From: Hymenopellis radicata
Taxonomy: Eukaryota > Basidiomycota > Agaricomycetes > Agaricales > Physalacriaceae
Length of the DNA: 41,663 bases
Assembly (NCBI GenBank): GCA_015501595.1
Contig: JADNRX010000451.1
Coordinates: 1 to 41,663 of the forward strand
Direction: 5' to 3'
Shown: positions 1-11,472 of the stretch, piece after piece
How the letters are laid out: each line of letters opens with the position of its first letter
How positions within the stretch are numbered: the first letter of the stretch is position 1
Notes under the pieces: model-generated
Told to the model about the DNA's origin: nothing
Seen by the model: the letters and a program-made list of their open reading frames with translations, nothing else
Database searches by the model: none
Translations under genes and position numbers: made by a program

Positions 1-687
1 GACAAACGCCTCTCGATCGTGTCCACTGGCACTACAGCATATGGAGGAGAACCGGGTGTGTATTATACGTTATTGGGGCTTTCTTGATGTATGTTATGCC
101 GCCTCGATAACCGGCTCTAGAGCCTTCAATCCAGACGCGATTCATATCATGCCGCTAGAGCTTTGAAGATTTCGAACCGTGGAAACGAGAAATTCAGCCT
201 GCCTCGGTTCTCGGAAAACGATAACACTAGACTATACTACTGAGCGCCGAGAGGGTGATTTACATTACTGTAGCCTTTTGTCGCATGGACGACATAGACC
301 AACTGAGCGACTTGATCCAAATCAATAGTAGAGAAATGAGAGCGAATACCTCCAGGTCTTTCATTAACAACTTGAACATGTGTGCAGTATGAAGGAAGAT
401 GTCAGATTTTCGATCCTCGTCCATTTGTCAACAGCATGTCGCTTCCGGACACTAATTGAAAGACTATGTCTGCATCACAAAAGTGACAACTGCTCTTGCC
501 AGGGGTATATTGAAGTCGAGAGGATAACTCTATTACTCTACGAGAAAGGCCATGTATTTCTAGAATTTCTTCAAATTAGTTACCATAATAACCTGAGTGT
601 CGTTGCACTAGTATCGGCGAAACGTTCGCGGAAGTAAAAGTGATACCGTGATAAGAAGACAAAGTCTCAGACCTTCAATCATTCACA
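1..687. other. no recognisable gene
   Basis: Short open frames occur on both strands, the longest being about 85 codons near 380-637. None resembles a known family, shows intron-exon structure or repeats elsewhere in the window. I see nothing supportable here. Confidence 0.4.
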
Positions 688-1440
688 TGTCCGCCGAGAA
701 CGCTCCTTCAGCAGACGCTGCCACCGCCACAAACAACTTGTACGGCTGTACCTGCGGCAATGCATCGCCGGCTGGCTCTCGCCTCGTATGATAGACCAGG
801 TCCGCAGTAAGCGCTCGTCCCCCCTTTATCTCTCCTCCTCTCACACCTTCCTTCTCCCAGCCGAAGTCGCGGTAATCACACCTGATGCTCAAGAAACACC
901 CGCACTTTCGAAACGTCACCCCAACCATACTGTCCCTCCCCATGATGCCATCATGCTGCTAAACGCGGAATACATCCCGCCCCTCTTACGCAGACGGTCT
1001 CCAGCGCTCCTTTTATCAAGGCTACACCGCCACATTCCAAGCCGCCTTCGATCTGCTCAATCGCACCCGACGCCGATGTTCACGACGGAGACCATTCGTG
1101 CCCACGCACAGACTGCGTACGCCCAGGAGACGGCGGACTACTTCAACAACGGAGGGCAGGTGGCGTTCGTTTTGGATTGTATCACGAGAGAGGCGGAGGG
1201 AACCACAGTCGCGATGAAGATAGCGTGTTGCCGAAGTGCAGAAATGATAGCGAGTTCGCATTCGTGAGGCGCATGATGGGCCTGGATTCCGACAAGCGCT
1301 GGGGCAGGTACGGTCTTAGATTTTGCTGTCGACGAGGAGCGCGAGGAATTCGGCAATGATCGCTTCTTTGAGCAGAGGGAGGATGATGGTAGTCTGGATT
1401 TGTTTATCACTTGCAGCAGAGGCTCGCGCAGCGCGGTGAT
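688..1440 (+). pseudogene. decayed Agaricomycete CxC...SPRM-type protein, copy X-A
   Basis: The ATG at 688 starts a peptide beginning MSAENAPSADAAT that reaches the motif GCTCG. A missing base inside GGC(C)AATGC then shifts the frame, and the next frame continues QCIAGWLSPRMIDQ. Further in-order blocks lie in different frames: SFYQGYTATFQAAFDLL near 1000-1060, AQETADYFNNGGQVAF near 1120-1170 and LPKCRNDSEFAFVRRMMGLD near 1230-1290. From memory, this block order matches a family of hypothetical Agaricomycete proteins, some with ankyrin repeats; no biochemical role is known to me. Several independent frameshifts make it a pseudogene. An inverted sister copy lies at 8230-8907. Family assignment is by motif only. 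Confidence 0.6.
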
Positions 1441-3118
1441 ATCTAAAATGCACTTTCTTGTACCTGTTCACGCTAGTTAGCATGTGTTGGTAAAATTTTT
1501 AATTGTGCCGTACTAACTCTGCAAGCAGTTGTTGATGAAAGCACCTGCAAATACAAGCAAGGTCTCGTTGTTCGAAGGTCTAAAAGTTGCCTAAACATTA
1601 CAATTCGCATTGAACGCAAAAATCGTGCTCACCTTACGTCCGGTAAACTAACAATACAAGGTCCCAGCGTCGGTTCTCCTTGGGTACGTTAGACGACGGT
1701 AAATAAGCATCAAAGACGTCAAGGATCGCCCACCTCCAATTCGACACTTCGGATACACGACTAGCGCCGCTGTTGACAGTCTATAGGCTGTTAGCAAAAC
1801 GTAGTTCTTTTTCTACTAACAGAGTACATACATACCTTTGAGCAGAAGATAGTCTGATAGTCGCACAGGCGGCGTGTAGCTCTTCAAACGCGCCAAGTTA
1901 TGTCCTCCTGGGCTCTTGATTATCCCGCTAAGATATGATTGATTGTCCTCCCCCACCAAATCGCACGTGACCCCCAACTAGTCTCGCTGCGATCGTTCAA
2001 TCCACCGAGCGAGAGTTATGAGATGTAAGATGATCGATTGTCGCTCACCGCGTGCGACATGAGGGGGCGTACGAATCGCATATGTGGTCCTCATTGTCAG
2101 AGACTTAATGTACCAAAAATGGCTGCAAAGAATACCCATTAGCCGAACGTCACTTGACCAGAGACGATAAGTACCATGGACGCTTCTTTTTTCATAGTCC
2201 CAGCTTTCCTTCTCCCTGTCTCCATATGAGTCCTGCTTTGAAAGTCTTTCGTCATGTCGGTCAAGGCCTGAATCACGATATCATCAAGAGGGGCTGCAGT
2301 AGGCGCAGGGTTACGGTGTGTAACGCGAGCTGCGCTGTGAAGGAAGGGGGCCATCTATGAGGTAGAGAAGGACTCGATGGTTATCACGGAAGGGAGTCAT
2401 CGCTGTCCATGGGGTTGAAAAGGAAAAGAAACGTCGGGAAGGAACTCCTGGCTCGGGTCCCAAAGCAGCGGAAAGATGAGCAGTTAATTCCCTCCTACCC
2501 AATGAGAGGGATCACGAGGGACAGTCCTGGTCAGTGTACGTCTGTACCAAAAATAGACGAATGAGAGGAATATGACCCTCCATGGAAAGCAGCGTACCGT
2601 TCAGGGCAACGCCGGGAGACATTCTTGTATTCAAACACCTCGACACGGGTTCACCTCCTGATCGTCAGTCGATTCTCGTTCAAAACGCGATGCGCGAACA
2701 ACACACCGAAATGCAGATCGCCCAATGATATAACCTTTCTTATAGGCTATCACTAATCCGAGTTTCGGGAGGTCGTAGTGGAAGGTTAAGGCGGGACTCT
2801 TCTCGAGCGTTCGTAGTCTACAGCTGTCCTTCCACCGGTAGGCAACCTTCCTCGTTGTCTGCAGTCAGGCAAGGAAACAGCGGTCAGCGGGATCGAAGCG
2901 GCGATATCCTGCAGCAAACATAAATGAGTAAAAGCAGGTATCAAAAGGAAACGACACACTAAATTCTCTCAGCGCCATTTATGGAACAGTCTGTAGCCCT
3001 ATCAAGGTCTCCAGCATAACCATTATCTGTCTCGGTGACCACGCCGTCGTACACGGATTTCTGGAGCAGAAACACGCGTACTGGTCTATGAGACGACCAA
3101 GGATCCAATCTCTGGCAC
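1441..3118. other. intergenic, no recognisable gene
   Basis: The stretch has only short, overlapping open frames on both strands (for example around 2139-2502). None shows a recognisable domain or homology to other parts of the window. No tRNA, rRNA or clear inverted-repeat element was seen. Confidence 0.35.
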
Positions 3119-4256
3119 GACATCCATAACATTATCGAACGAAGTCGCCGGGGCTAACAAGGCCTTGGTCCATGGGTGTAGACTCGAAAATCAACGCACC
3201 GCGTCATAGACGGTGAAGCGCGACGTGAAGCAATGAGAACATGGTGGTAGGAGGAAAGGAAAGACGCGTTAGAAATTCCCTAATCGAGCCGACTTACTTT
3301 TGCCTCCTGCCACCATGCCGCCAAAGTCGAAACTTCCTCGTCAATCTCGTCGTTTCGTGGATGTCAGCGCCAAGCTTTGGAGGAGTCACGCCGAAGTATA
3401 TCGGACTGATGTGGGCGAGGGCAAGTTCGTGGAATCGGTACGTTTTGTTTTCCGCCTGGCGTTCAAGTCTAACGCCTTGTACTCCCGCTAGGAAATTGGC
3501 TTCCATGTCGCTCCTGGCATCTCGGAATGTCTTTTTTCGTGCCCGGCGCCCGCGCCAGACATTGGCGACGGCAACTTTTCACCCCTCCGACTTTATACAG
3601 TATCCCATTCATCCTTACGCGTGCCCGCAATCTTCGACTAAAAACTACAAAGCGAAACAACTTTGAACGCTGCAGGAAGACGTAACCCGGGCAATTGAAC
3701 AACGCCCTGCTGGGAAGTTCGCGATTGCTTGTCGCTGATAGCGGAGACTGGCGGCTCAGCCACGGCTGGCTTCGCTTGGACTTTAGTGGTGGGTAGCCCG
3801 CATCTTTTGGAAGTCCCGGGGAACAATGTTAGTTCCAGTCTTGTATCGCCTTTTCCAATCTTACCTCTCGTTCAGCAGCACATTAAATCTTACTCCTCCG
3901 TTGCATCTGCAACCCCGCAGGTATCAGGCCAATCCAAAACCTCCACCAACCTCCATCACTCCGCAGATCACTTTGGCCTTACGCCTATCCTTTCGTTATC
4001 GTCGCCATGGAATCTTCTCCGCGTTACTTTCGGGCCCTCCTGGTCGTCGAGCGGTTGCGTATGATCCATCGCCATCAATGTTGTATAATGTTAGTAGTCG
4101 ATTTCTTCATGTCTCCAATACATTCTCACCTCCATCTAGTATACTTTCGATGTCCCGACGCTAGCTAACTTTGGTATTGATGCCGTTTAATACGCGCCCC
4201 TTGTTGGAGGATTCAAAAGCGCGCCACCTACCTAGCAGCACGCGAGGATATGTCCG
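3119..4256 (+). repeat. dispersed repeat family R, copy 1 (internally deleted)
   Basis: This is one of three related segments (others 6642-8110 and 13678-15572). It starts with a block containing GTCGCCGG and CTTGGTCCATGGGTGTAG that also opens copy 2. It includes a short open stretch beginning MPPKSKLPRQSRRFVDV at 3315, followed by a plausible intron (GTACGT...CCGCTAG, about 3438-3491) at the same place as in the other copies. The part equivalent to 6840-7350 of copy 2 is missing. The end, with CCTACCTAGC, matches the end of copy 3. The intron-like boundaries suggest a dead spliced gene or element, but I cannot name it. Any coding frame is broken. Confidence 0.55.
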
Positions 4257-4285
4257 AGTCCGACTCCGATTTTGCCCCAAGCAAC

Positions 4286-4415
4286 GTTACCTGCTATGCG
4301 CGCTTGGGCCAGATGCGTCAAACAGGAAGAAGACGTTCTACGGAGAAAGTTACAGTAAGCAAGTCTGCAGAATAAAGACATGTATGGGCTCACGTTATAT
4401 AGATGGAAACGCGAC
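4286..4415. repeat. orphan copy of the F-box F/H upstream region
   Basis: The segment begins GTTACCTGCTATGCGCGC and aligns along about 130 bases with the upstream region of F-box gene F (about 27785-27905) in the same orientation; the equivalent region upstream of gene H (about 34710-34860) is more diverged. In both F and H this block lies just outside the 5'UTR intron of a minus-strand F-box gene. Here the minus-strand gene that should lie to its left is absent and repeat R copy 1 occupies the place. It is probably a leftover 5' end of a lost F-box copy. Confidence 0.6.
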
Positions 4416-4663
4416 TAGGGCAAGAAAGCCGCCCTATCGCGCGCAATCAGTCCTTTCAAGATCATCTTAACTTCGTGTCATTTGACGCGTCATTCACCGT
4501 CTTTTGCGTAAGCGCCTCGAGGCTTCAACGTTATCCAGAGCTCTCATCATCCTCGACAGATTCTCAAGAACTCCATCCTGTCCCCCTTGTCTCTCCTACT
4601 TGTAGGTCTTCAGACTAAGACTGCCATCATTCGAATTTGACGTTGCCTCTCATAGCGCACCTC

Positions 4664-6230
4664 ATGGCCCCGGGCCGTCGTTGTAAACACTGTGGTGTCG
4701 GATATCGCAAAGGCAAACGAGAATTGTCTCGCGATACCGCGCCGTCTTCTGATACCGCACCAGCGCCGTCTCCCGAGATCGCGCGATTGCTAGCGACAAA
4801 CGATCCCCCTTCCGCAGTCAAGAGAAGGAGTTTCGGAGGATCCGCGTCGACGGTGTGAAGCGTTTAACTGAGCTCGAGACGATTATCGAGGAGTTGCAGC
4901 AGACCCTTGAGGGCGTAGTGGCTGAGCGGGATGCAACTGAAGTGGAAGGTGGAGCACCATCGCCTGGTGCTGAATCCTGTCCGCCGACTGCAATGCCGTG
5001 TCTTAGTTCCCGCGTTGCGGCGTCCAATTTCCGTTTTTGAACCCAAGGTCGAACCCCAAGGTTGAACCGAACGACATTCAAGTTGGCACGGCAACTGCCA
5101 TTTCTCGTGCGGCTTTATGCCCTCTCTGGATCGACTTACACTTGGGAAATAGGTTTTCGGATGCTGCTCCCTCCTACATCTTGCTTCTGTCCATTGCTAG
5201 TCGCATCCAGCGAATCCGCATTTCCACTCGCGATCTCGAGATGTGCGACTGGCCAGAGTTCCGCCTATTCACATCGTCATCCTAACGTCATTGGAGTCCA
5301 TGGATTTGTGCGTAACCGGCATCAGCCGCATTCAAAGAATGCCCACTTTTTCTGCTTCCGCGCACTCTACGACATCTTATCATTATCCCCTATGAAGTAC
5401 TCTCTAACCCAGTTGTCGATCTTAACTGGAGTCACCTGGAGAGCCTTGTCCTCCGAGCGAGAGTCTATTTTCACCCTGAAGATGCATATGCACGTTCCAC
5501 TCTTGTTATTCTTGCCAAAGTGCACAATCTGCGTCGTCTTACTTTCTCTAATGAATACGAAGTCGGATCCGCCGGGCAGAGGGTGAACTTCGCCCCGTCG
5601 ACCGGTTGATTTACCATTGCTCATTTGACGGATCTGGTCATCGAGAGCTGGGCTCCATTCCTCTACGATGTGATGGCGAACATTTCCACTCCATCCTTGG
5701 AGCGCTTGGTTATCAGGGGAGGTTCGCCCGAGATATCATTGCCATGCGTCAAGGAAATGCTTCAGCAATCGGGCTGTAGCTTGCGGCATCTTACTCTGCA
5801 GAGCCTCGGAAAGGACGATATCGATGCTGTGCACTCTCTTATACATCAGTGTGGATTACTCCGGGAGTTATGTCTCCTTGATATCCACGCTGATACCGAT
5901 TGCATTACGCAGCTTCCTTCCTCTCTAGAATCCCTTTCCCAGCTACGCGTCCTGGTGCTTGACATCTCTCGTGTACACGGCTTTTGTACCACGACCCAGA
6001 TCACCGTGGCCGATGGAATTCTGGCATTCTTGGAGTCTCGCCGGAGACCTGCTGATGCGACTGGTGTGGCATCACACGTAGACTTGGAAACATTTACGCT
6101 GCACGCACCAATTAAAGAAGTATTCGACTTTACGGAAGGGCAGTACCAGCGCATCAAGGCACTGCGTGCATCTGGTCTACTATTCTACATGTGTCGATAT
6201 TCTGCAAAGGATCGTAGGCTGTATGATTGA
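4664..6230 (+). pseudogene. divergent F-box/LRR-like pseudogene
   Basis: The ATG at 4664 opens a peptide with C7-x2-C10 (CKHCGVGYRKGK), the same layout as the N-terminus of the other F-box copies. After a frameshift near 4830 comes a coiled-coil-like stretch (LTELETIIEELQQTLEGVV, 4861 on). The F-box core reads HHRLVLNPVRRL in another frame near 4950-4980. Downstream, LRR-like blocks follow in changing frames (LRRLTF, LESLVLRA). A long clean stretch runs from about 5610 to 6230, including SLRHLTLQSL and LRELCLLDI. The TGA at 5607-5609 interrupts an otherwise continuous LRR frame. The family role would be substrate selection for an SCF ubiquitin ligase, but this copy has several frameshifts and a stop. 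It is much diverged from copies A-H. Confidence 0.65.
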
Positions 6231-6641
6231 GTACGATACCCAATGTCATCTCTTCGACTCGCATTCGTAGTGATAGTTAGCACATGATCGTTATCATATT
6301 TATGTTTACTTGAACGATTCAAGTATTCTGTAGTAAGTAAGGTCCATACACGCAGGACATGTCGTATCTCATAAACAAGCTGGTTACGACGCCAAGTGCA
6401 AAGCATACTGCCAATTCCCCCTAAGTTATTTCTTGACACTTGTCGTTGTGTTCCTGTGCTTGGGGATGTCGTTATGACACCTCGTCTGCTATCATGCCTA
6501 TACCGTACTGGGAACACAGGCCTATAAGACAGCCAACGTGTAAGCGAACAACTACGAGCATATTAAAATATAGAGGGCATACCGAGAAGGATAGAACCCG
6601 TTACGAGGCGACTATTGGCACGAAGGATCCACATATTTAGC
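6231..6641. other. intergenic, no recognisable gene
   Basis: About 410 bases between the LRR pseudogene and repeat R copy 2. Only short chance frames are present and no repeat shared with the rest of the window was seen. Confidence 0.35.
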
Positions 6642-8110
6642 ACGACATCTACTTATATCATTATCACACGAAGTCGCCGGTGCCCTTTGAATGAAGGGCG
6701 ACAAGGACTTGGTCCATGGGTGTAGGCTAACAGACTTGGTCGAATAACACGCCGCGTCATAGACGGCGAAGAAGCAACGGGAGGCCTGCAGGTCATCCAT
6801 GGAGACTCAGAGAGGAAAGAAAAGACGCCACGCCTGTGACCCATCATGTGAGGTGACTGTTTCGCGACTTTCTAAATTGAGCCGACCCACCTTTTCCTCC
6901 TCCATCATGAAGCGTCTTCGGGATATCGCTCGGCGTTGTAGCCTCCAGTCTCAGAGCTATGCGGGAAGGACGATAAACGCTTGCAGCAGGATTTCGGTGC
7001 AGTACTTATGGTCTAGCAAAGCAGTAAGTACGTTTCTTTGGCGCGATTGCACTTAACGAAGTTGGCCTTCTAGTGACTGGTACCGTCGTGAAGGAGATTG
7101 CTTCTATGTCGACATTCGACGGTCTCCTTCGAAACGTCGTCACCCAAGCAAAAGTCTATGTACAGGGCCGCCTTCCCTTGCAGGCAGAAATCTAAAGAAA
7201 TGCGGGATACACAGCAATTGGCGAGCGACGACTATTACTCGGCCTGTCATTCGAGGAATCTTGCGAATGCACGGTATGCTCCTTTAAAACTTTCGTCTGG
7301 ATAGCTTTGCTCATCACCAATAGCTGGACACATTCGGCGCTCTCAAACGTATTCGATGGACCGACTTTTGCCTCCTCCCACCATGCCGCCCAAGTCAAAA
7401 TTTCTCGTCCAATTTCCGTCGTTCTGCGCATGTTGGCGCCAAGCTTTGGAGGAGGGAAGTCTCGCCGAAGGACATCGGATTGACCTGGGGAAGACAAGTT
7501 CGTGGAACCGGTGCGTCGTTATTGGTTTTGTTTTCCGCCTGGCGTTCAACTTAAACGCCTTCCAGTTTTTCCCCTAAGGAAATGTCTCCGCCATCGAATG
7601 GTCGTTATGCAAATGCGAGGTTGTACGGAGGCTAGCGACTAGCCTGCCATTAGATTCTTATCGTTCCCGCGAAAGGTCTGTCCATCCATTTATCGCGATC
7701 TGAATTTCACCTATCTTTCGATAGTATCACACTCGTCGCGGAAGCCTCCTCCATTTGAGATACACTTGGCTGTTTACTTCTGGACTATCACCTCGTATTT
7801 CTTTATCGGGCTTATATCTCGCCCACCACCGTCGCCCATGGAGTTTTGACCACATTTGCCTTACTCGTCGTGATAACCTTTGTAAGCAGACTTTTATCAC
7901 CTTCGCATGCTCATCGCCTCAAAACGCTTCTGTAGTGTATCGATTGGGAATATCGGGGACTACCAGCTGCGAGACATGACGGACATGGGGACGCTGGTCT
8001 TATGTTTCAGCGCCTGACTATCGCGGTGACATTGGGTCTTCGAATATTTCATGTCCTTGGTGGGCGATCTACTCGACGTCTGTAATGCTTATTAACCGTC
8101 GTCTAGGATA
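6642..8110 (+). repeat. dispersed repeat family R, copy 2 (most complete 5' part)
   Basis: It shares its opening block with copy 1. It shares the middle with copy 3: a MKRLRDIARRC-like start at 6907, an intron-like GTAAGT...CTTCTAG at about 7023-7073, a second intron-like GTATGC...CAATAG at about 7275-7322, the MPPKSKFLVQF stretch at 7383, and a third intron-like segment ending CCCCTAAG near 7577. Spacer segments with GT...AG ends and branch-like motifs fall at the same positions in the copies, which argues for a once-spliced transcript. The exonic frames do not stay open. Function unknown; decayed host gene or transposon-derived sequence are both possible. Confidence 0.55.
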
Positions 8111-8229
8111 ACGCAGGAGAACCGACGTGTGAACTGACTATTTATGCGCATGGGTATAACACAACTTTGCCTTGATGTCGACAGAAGTGAGTAATACACA
8201 AGGAGGAGAAATACCAATAAATGCTAATC

Positions 8230-8907
8230 GAGTTCAAGCGACGTGCATACTACCATCCTCCAACGATCATCGTCAAATTCCTCGCGCTCCTCGTCGACGA
8301 CAAAATCAAGACCGTACCTGCCCCAGCGCTTGTCGGAATCCAGGCCCATCATGCACCTCACGAATGCGAATGGGTGTCATGTCTGCACTTCGGCAACACA
8401 TTATGGGATTCCCCTCCGCCTCTCTCGTGATGCAATCCAAGCCAAACGTCACCTGCCCTCCGTTGTCGAAATAGTCCGCCGTCTCCCGGACGTACGCAGT
8501 CTGTGCGTAGGCACGAAATGGTCTCCGTCGTGACATCGGCGTTGTGGTACGATTGAGTAGATCGAACGCAGCTTGGAACACGGCAGTGTAGCCTTCATAA
8601 AAGGAGCGCTGAAGACCGTCTCCGTAAAGAGGGGGACGGGATGTATACCGCGATCAACAGCATTGTGGCATCATGGGGGACGGTCTGGTTGGGGCGACGT
8701 TCGAATGTGCAGCGCTTCTTGAGCATCAGGGCGGTGAATACCGCAGCTTCAGCTGGGGAGAAGTGAAAGGAGAAGAGATAAAGGAGGGACAAGAGCTTAC
8801 TGAGGAGCTGGTCTATCATACGAGGCGAGAGCCAGCCGGCGAAGCATTGTTCGCAGGTACAGCTGGACAAGTTGTTTGTGGTGTGCGGGAAGGTTCGCGG
8901 CGGACGT
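8230..8907 (-). pseudogene. decayed Agaricomycete CxC...SPRM-type protein, copy X-B
   Basis: This is the inverted relative of copy X-A at 688-1440. On the minus strand the position of the X-A start ATG reads ACG (plus 8905-8907), so the initiator is lost. The stretch CTCEQCFAGWLSPRMIDQ follows in a shifted frame, then VFQAAFDLLNRT and YVRETADYFDNGGQVTFGLD further down, and sequence matching the LPKCRND...RMMGLD end of X-A with more frame changes. Start loss and frameshifts make it a pseudogene. It sits directly upstream of F-box copy A. Confidence 0.6.
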
Positions 8908-9177
8908 GATTGGAGAATGCACTGGAATAATGACACTTTCTTTTGAATGCTTATCCTCGTGTCACTTTTACTTCCTCGAAACTTTCGCTTCGGCACCACT
9001 ACTACTGAGCTCAACGATACTCCATTCGTGCAGAGGTTTTTAGTTAAGATCTTAGAACTACATGGCCTTTATCGTAGAGTTATCTCCGCTCGAAACATAT
9101 GTACTGCTGGCGAGCGCGGTTGTGGCTTCATGCCAGTAAATTACGAAAGCTGAACATGAGGCCTAGAGGTTTTTGGC

Positions 9178-9203
9178 CACGTGGGCATTCCTCCCTTTCC
9201 CCG
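9178..9203 (+). promoter_or_regulatory. shared CACGTG block upstream of F-box A
   Basis: CACGTG at 9178-9183 followed by GGCATTCCTCCCTTTCC, about 240 bases before the ATG. The same block precedes copies B, C, D and E at 240-370 bases. CACGTG is the classic E-box core bound by bHLH factors. Use as a regulatory site here is inferred from position and conservation only, since the surrounding upstream DNA is also duplicated. Confidence 0.4.
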
Positions 9204-9420
9204 ACACGATCATCCTGAGCTGAAACCATCCTCAGCCTGCCCACTCAGACTGCCGAACTTCAACTTCGAGTAGGTCACTTTCGATTTAAGCAATGCATGT
9301 GGGAGACTAATCACCAACACTAGCTTACTCTCGAACACCGCGAAGGCTATTATAGGTGATAGATCGTGTCTTTGGGCGTTGTTAGTATTACCTTGTACTA
9401 ACCCCGAACAAATTTTAGGA

Positions 9421-11209
9421 ATGGCGGACATTTCGAAAGCACAGTACTGTTTATAACTGCGCCGGCGTTTTACTTCATCCTGGCGAAGAAGCTAGTGGGA
9501 CGCGCACAGCGCGCGTACGGGAACTTCTGCTTCATAACCATCCTCCACTTGACGAGGAGCTCCCCGCTTTTCGCAAGATTGCGGAGGGCACGCGTACCAC
9601 TCTCGACGACTTGGACACAAAGATATTCCAAGCACGACAGTTGCTCGAGAATCTCCTCTCGGCACGCCAGCGCGCGGAGTCGCGCCTCGAAGACACCAAA
9701 TTCCTCCTCCACCCCATGCGTTCCATGCCCAATGAGCTGCTCACCGAGATTTTTCATCACTGTATCCCGAAAACTTACGACATTCGCGAACTCGACGCGC
9801 TCAACCCGCGAGGAGCGCCTTGGCTTTTGACTCGGGTCTGTCATCGCTGGAGAGATCTTGCGATAAATTCACCTCAGCTGTGGACATATCTCTTGCTCGA
9901 TTTCGCCAAGCATGCGGGCTCCATCACGGGTCGGCAATGCGCATACAAAGTGGGGCTCTTTCTTGAGCGGTCTAGAGGCCTTCCCATGACAGTTTTATCT
10001 AGAGAGCGAGGAAAGTCTTATAGAGCATCCTGTGCTTCCAGTGCTCGAAGTCAGCATTCCTCGTTGGAGGCATCTCGAGGTAGACCTTCCACGGTCATCC
10101 TTGCAGTGCCTTTCTGGCAACACCTTCTTGACACTGCGTACACTCGCCCTAAACGACCATAACACGGAGGCGTGGAAGGTAAATGTCGATGTATTCAAAT
10201 CAGCGAGTGCGCCTGTTCTTCGAATTTTGGAGGTATACGTGCATCGTAATCCCTGGCGAGCATTGAAGCATATTGCGCTTCCTTGGTCTTGCCTCACTTC
10301 CATCAAGCATTTTCTGGTCTGTGGCGCAGATGATTTGAAAAACTCTGCGCACTTCGACCAACCTAGAGGATCTCAACGTTGTTATCCACGAAGTTTCGGA
10401 CGTTCATACTCCTTTCCCCGATATTGTCTCCGTCCCGAAGCTTCGCCGCCTTACCATCACCGAGAGCTCCAATTCTCTCGGCTGCAGCAAAAAGTTTTTT
10501 TTTCGCATTGGCCATTCCCGCACTGTCCGAACTCACCCTCAAATTCTTCCGCACCTCGGTCATCCATCTCCCAACGTCTCCTGTTCCTCTCGGGAACCTG
10601 ACCAAGCTGGATATCACTTGTAATATGAACTCGCATGCCGAGAACACCCAGCATCTCTTAAACTTCTTCACCCTTACCCACCACGTCGAATCGATGTGCA
10701 TTTCTGATGATGCGATGACAGTCGAGTTCGTTGACGGTCTCAATCTTGATATGCTCACGGACGGGTCGCCTGTCATGCTACCATGCCTGCGCTTCTTGGA
10801 CATTGGCGAATGTTACTGTGCACCTTCCCTTGTCGATGATCTTGACCCGCTCTTCGACATGTTATATTCCCGACTGCCGGTGGCGGAAGGGAGAAAGGGT
10901 GGGGAGCAGACAGTCAGGACTACCACTTCCTATAATGCTGGCGGAGACGGTAATGGGCAGAATGCACCCGCGAATGAGACTGGGGCGGAATTTGCTGCCA
11001 ATTCCAGGTCGGACTCGGAAGACCACCGAAGGTGTTTGAAAACGGTGCGGCTTCCGCGTTGGGTGTATGTTGATACGAGAAGAAAGTGGCCTGAAGGCTT
11101 TCTTGAGCTGAACTCAAGGGCAGCATTGGAATGTGGTGTTACTATGACAGACATTGATTCTGACTCTGAGGACGATTCTGACTCGGAGGACTTAGTACCA
11201 TGTATTTGA
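9421..11209 (+). pseudogene. F-box-like protein, copy A (four frameshifts)
   Basis: The ATG at 9421 (MADISKAQYC) matches the start of copies C and D. The full domain order survives: CxxC-type N-terminus, coiled coil (LDDLDTKIFQARQLLENLL), F-box (LHPMRSMPNELLTEIF...WLLTRVCHRWRDL), LRR-like region and an acidic tail rich in Asp, Glu and Ser ending at 11209. Reading it needs four frame changes, each equal to one added base: near 9453 (TGTTTATAAC), near 9988 (extra T in GTTTTATC), near 10340 (AAAAACT) and in a nine-T run near 10495-10503. Between shifts the frames are clean. A 5'UTR intron (GTGATAG...TTTTAG, 9356-9418) ends two bases before the ATG. Four shifts indicate a recent pseudogene, unless the homopolymer ones are assembly errors. 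Confidence 0.8.
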
Positions 11210-11277
11210 GATATTTGTACGGTAACGGGAATTTGATGATGATTTTAAGCGGTCATTTTCGAACGGGTTGACTGTGA

Positions 11278-11430
11278 CCAAGATCGAAGTCATCTCGCTT
11301 TGGACTGTTCGGAACTCGGTTCTTTGCTTCTTACTCCCATGACTGCCGACACGTCCCCAGCGCCGCCGCTCCCGTCGACAACAACAATGGTGAGGCCCAA
11401 ACCGGGGTATCAGCCGAGTCTTTGCCGAAT
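11278..11430 (+). pseudogene. amidohydrolase 5' fragment, AH1
   Basis: Downstream of F-box A there is a short segment with ATG at 11397 reading MVRPKPGYQPSL. It matches the start region of amidohydrolase fragments AH2 (19031) and AH3 (31523 region), including the leader with TTCTTACT and the Pro/Ala-rich GC stretch. The rest of the gene is gone and the upstream region of F-box B follows at once. Assignment rests on the other two copies. Confidence 0.45.
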
Positions 11431-11446
11431 TCGGCCATTTTGGTCG

Positions 11447-11472
11447 CACGTGGGCGTTCCTCCCTTTCTCTT
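11447..11472 (+). promoter_or_regulatory. shared CACGTG block upstream of F-box B
   Basis: CACGTG at 11447-11452 followed by GGCGTTCCTCCCTTTCTC, about 360 bases before the ATG of copy B. See the same block at 9178, 16859, 29212 and 23379-23384 (minus). Regulatory role inferred. Confidence 0.4.

Noticed and set aside
380..637. 85-codon open frame
   Set aside because: No ATG at its start, no homology in the window and no recognisable motif.
3729..4164. Two overlapping open frames of about 111 codons in repeat R copy 1
   Set aside because: The equivalent segments of copy 3 do not conserve either frame, so they are probably chance.
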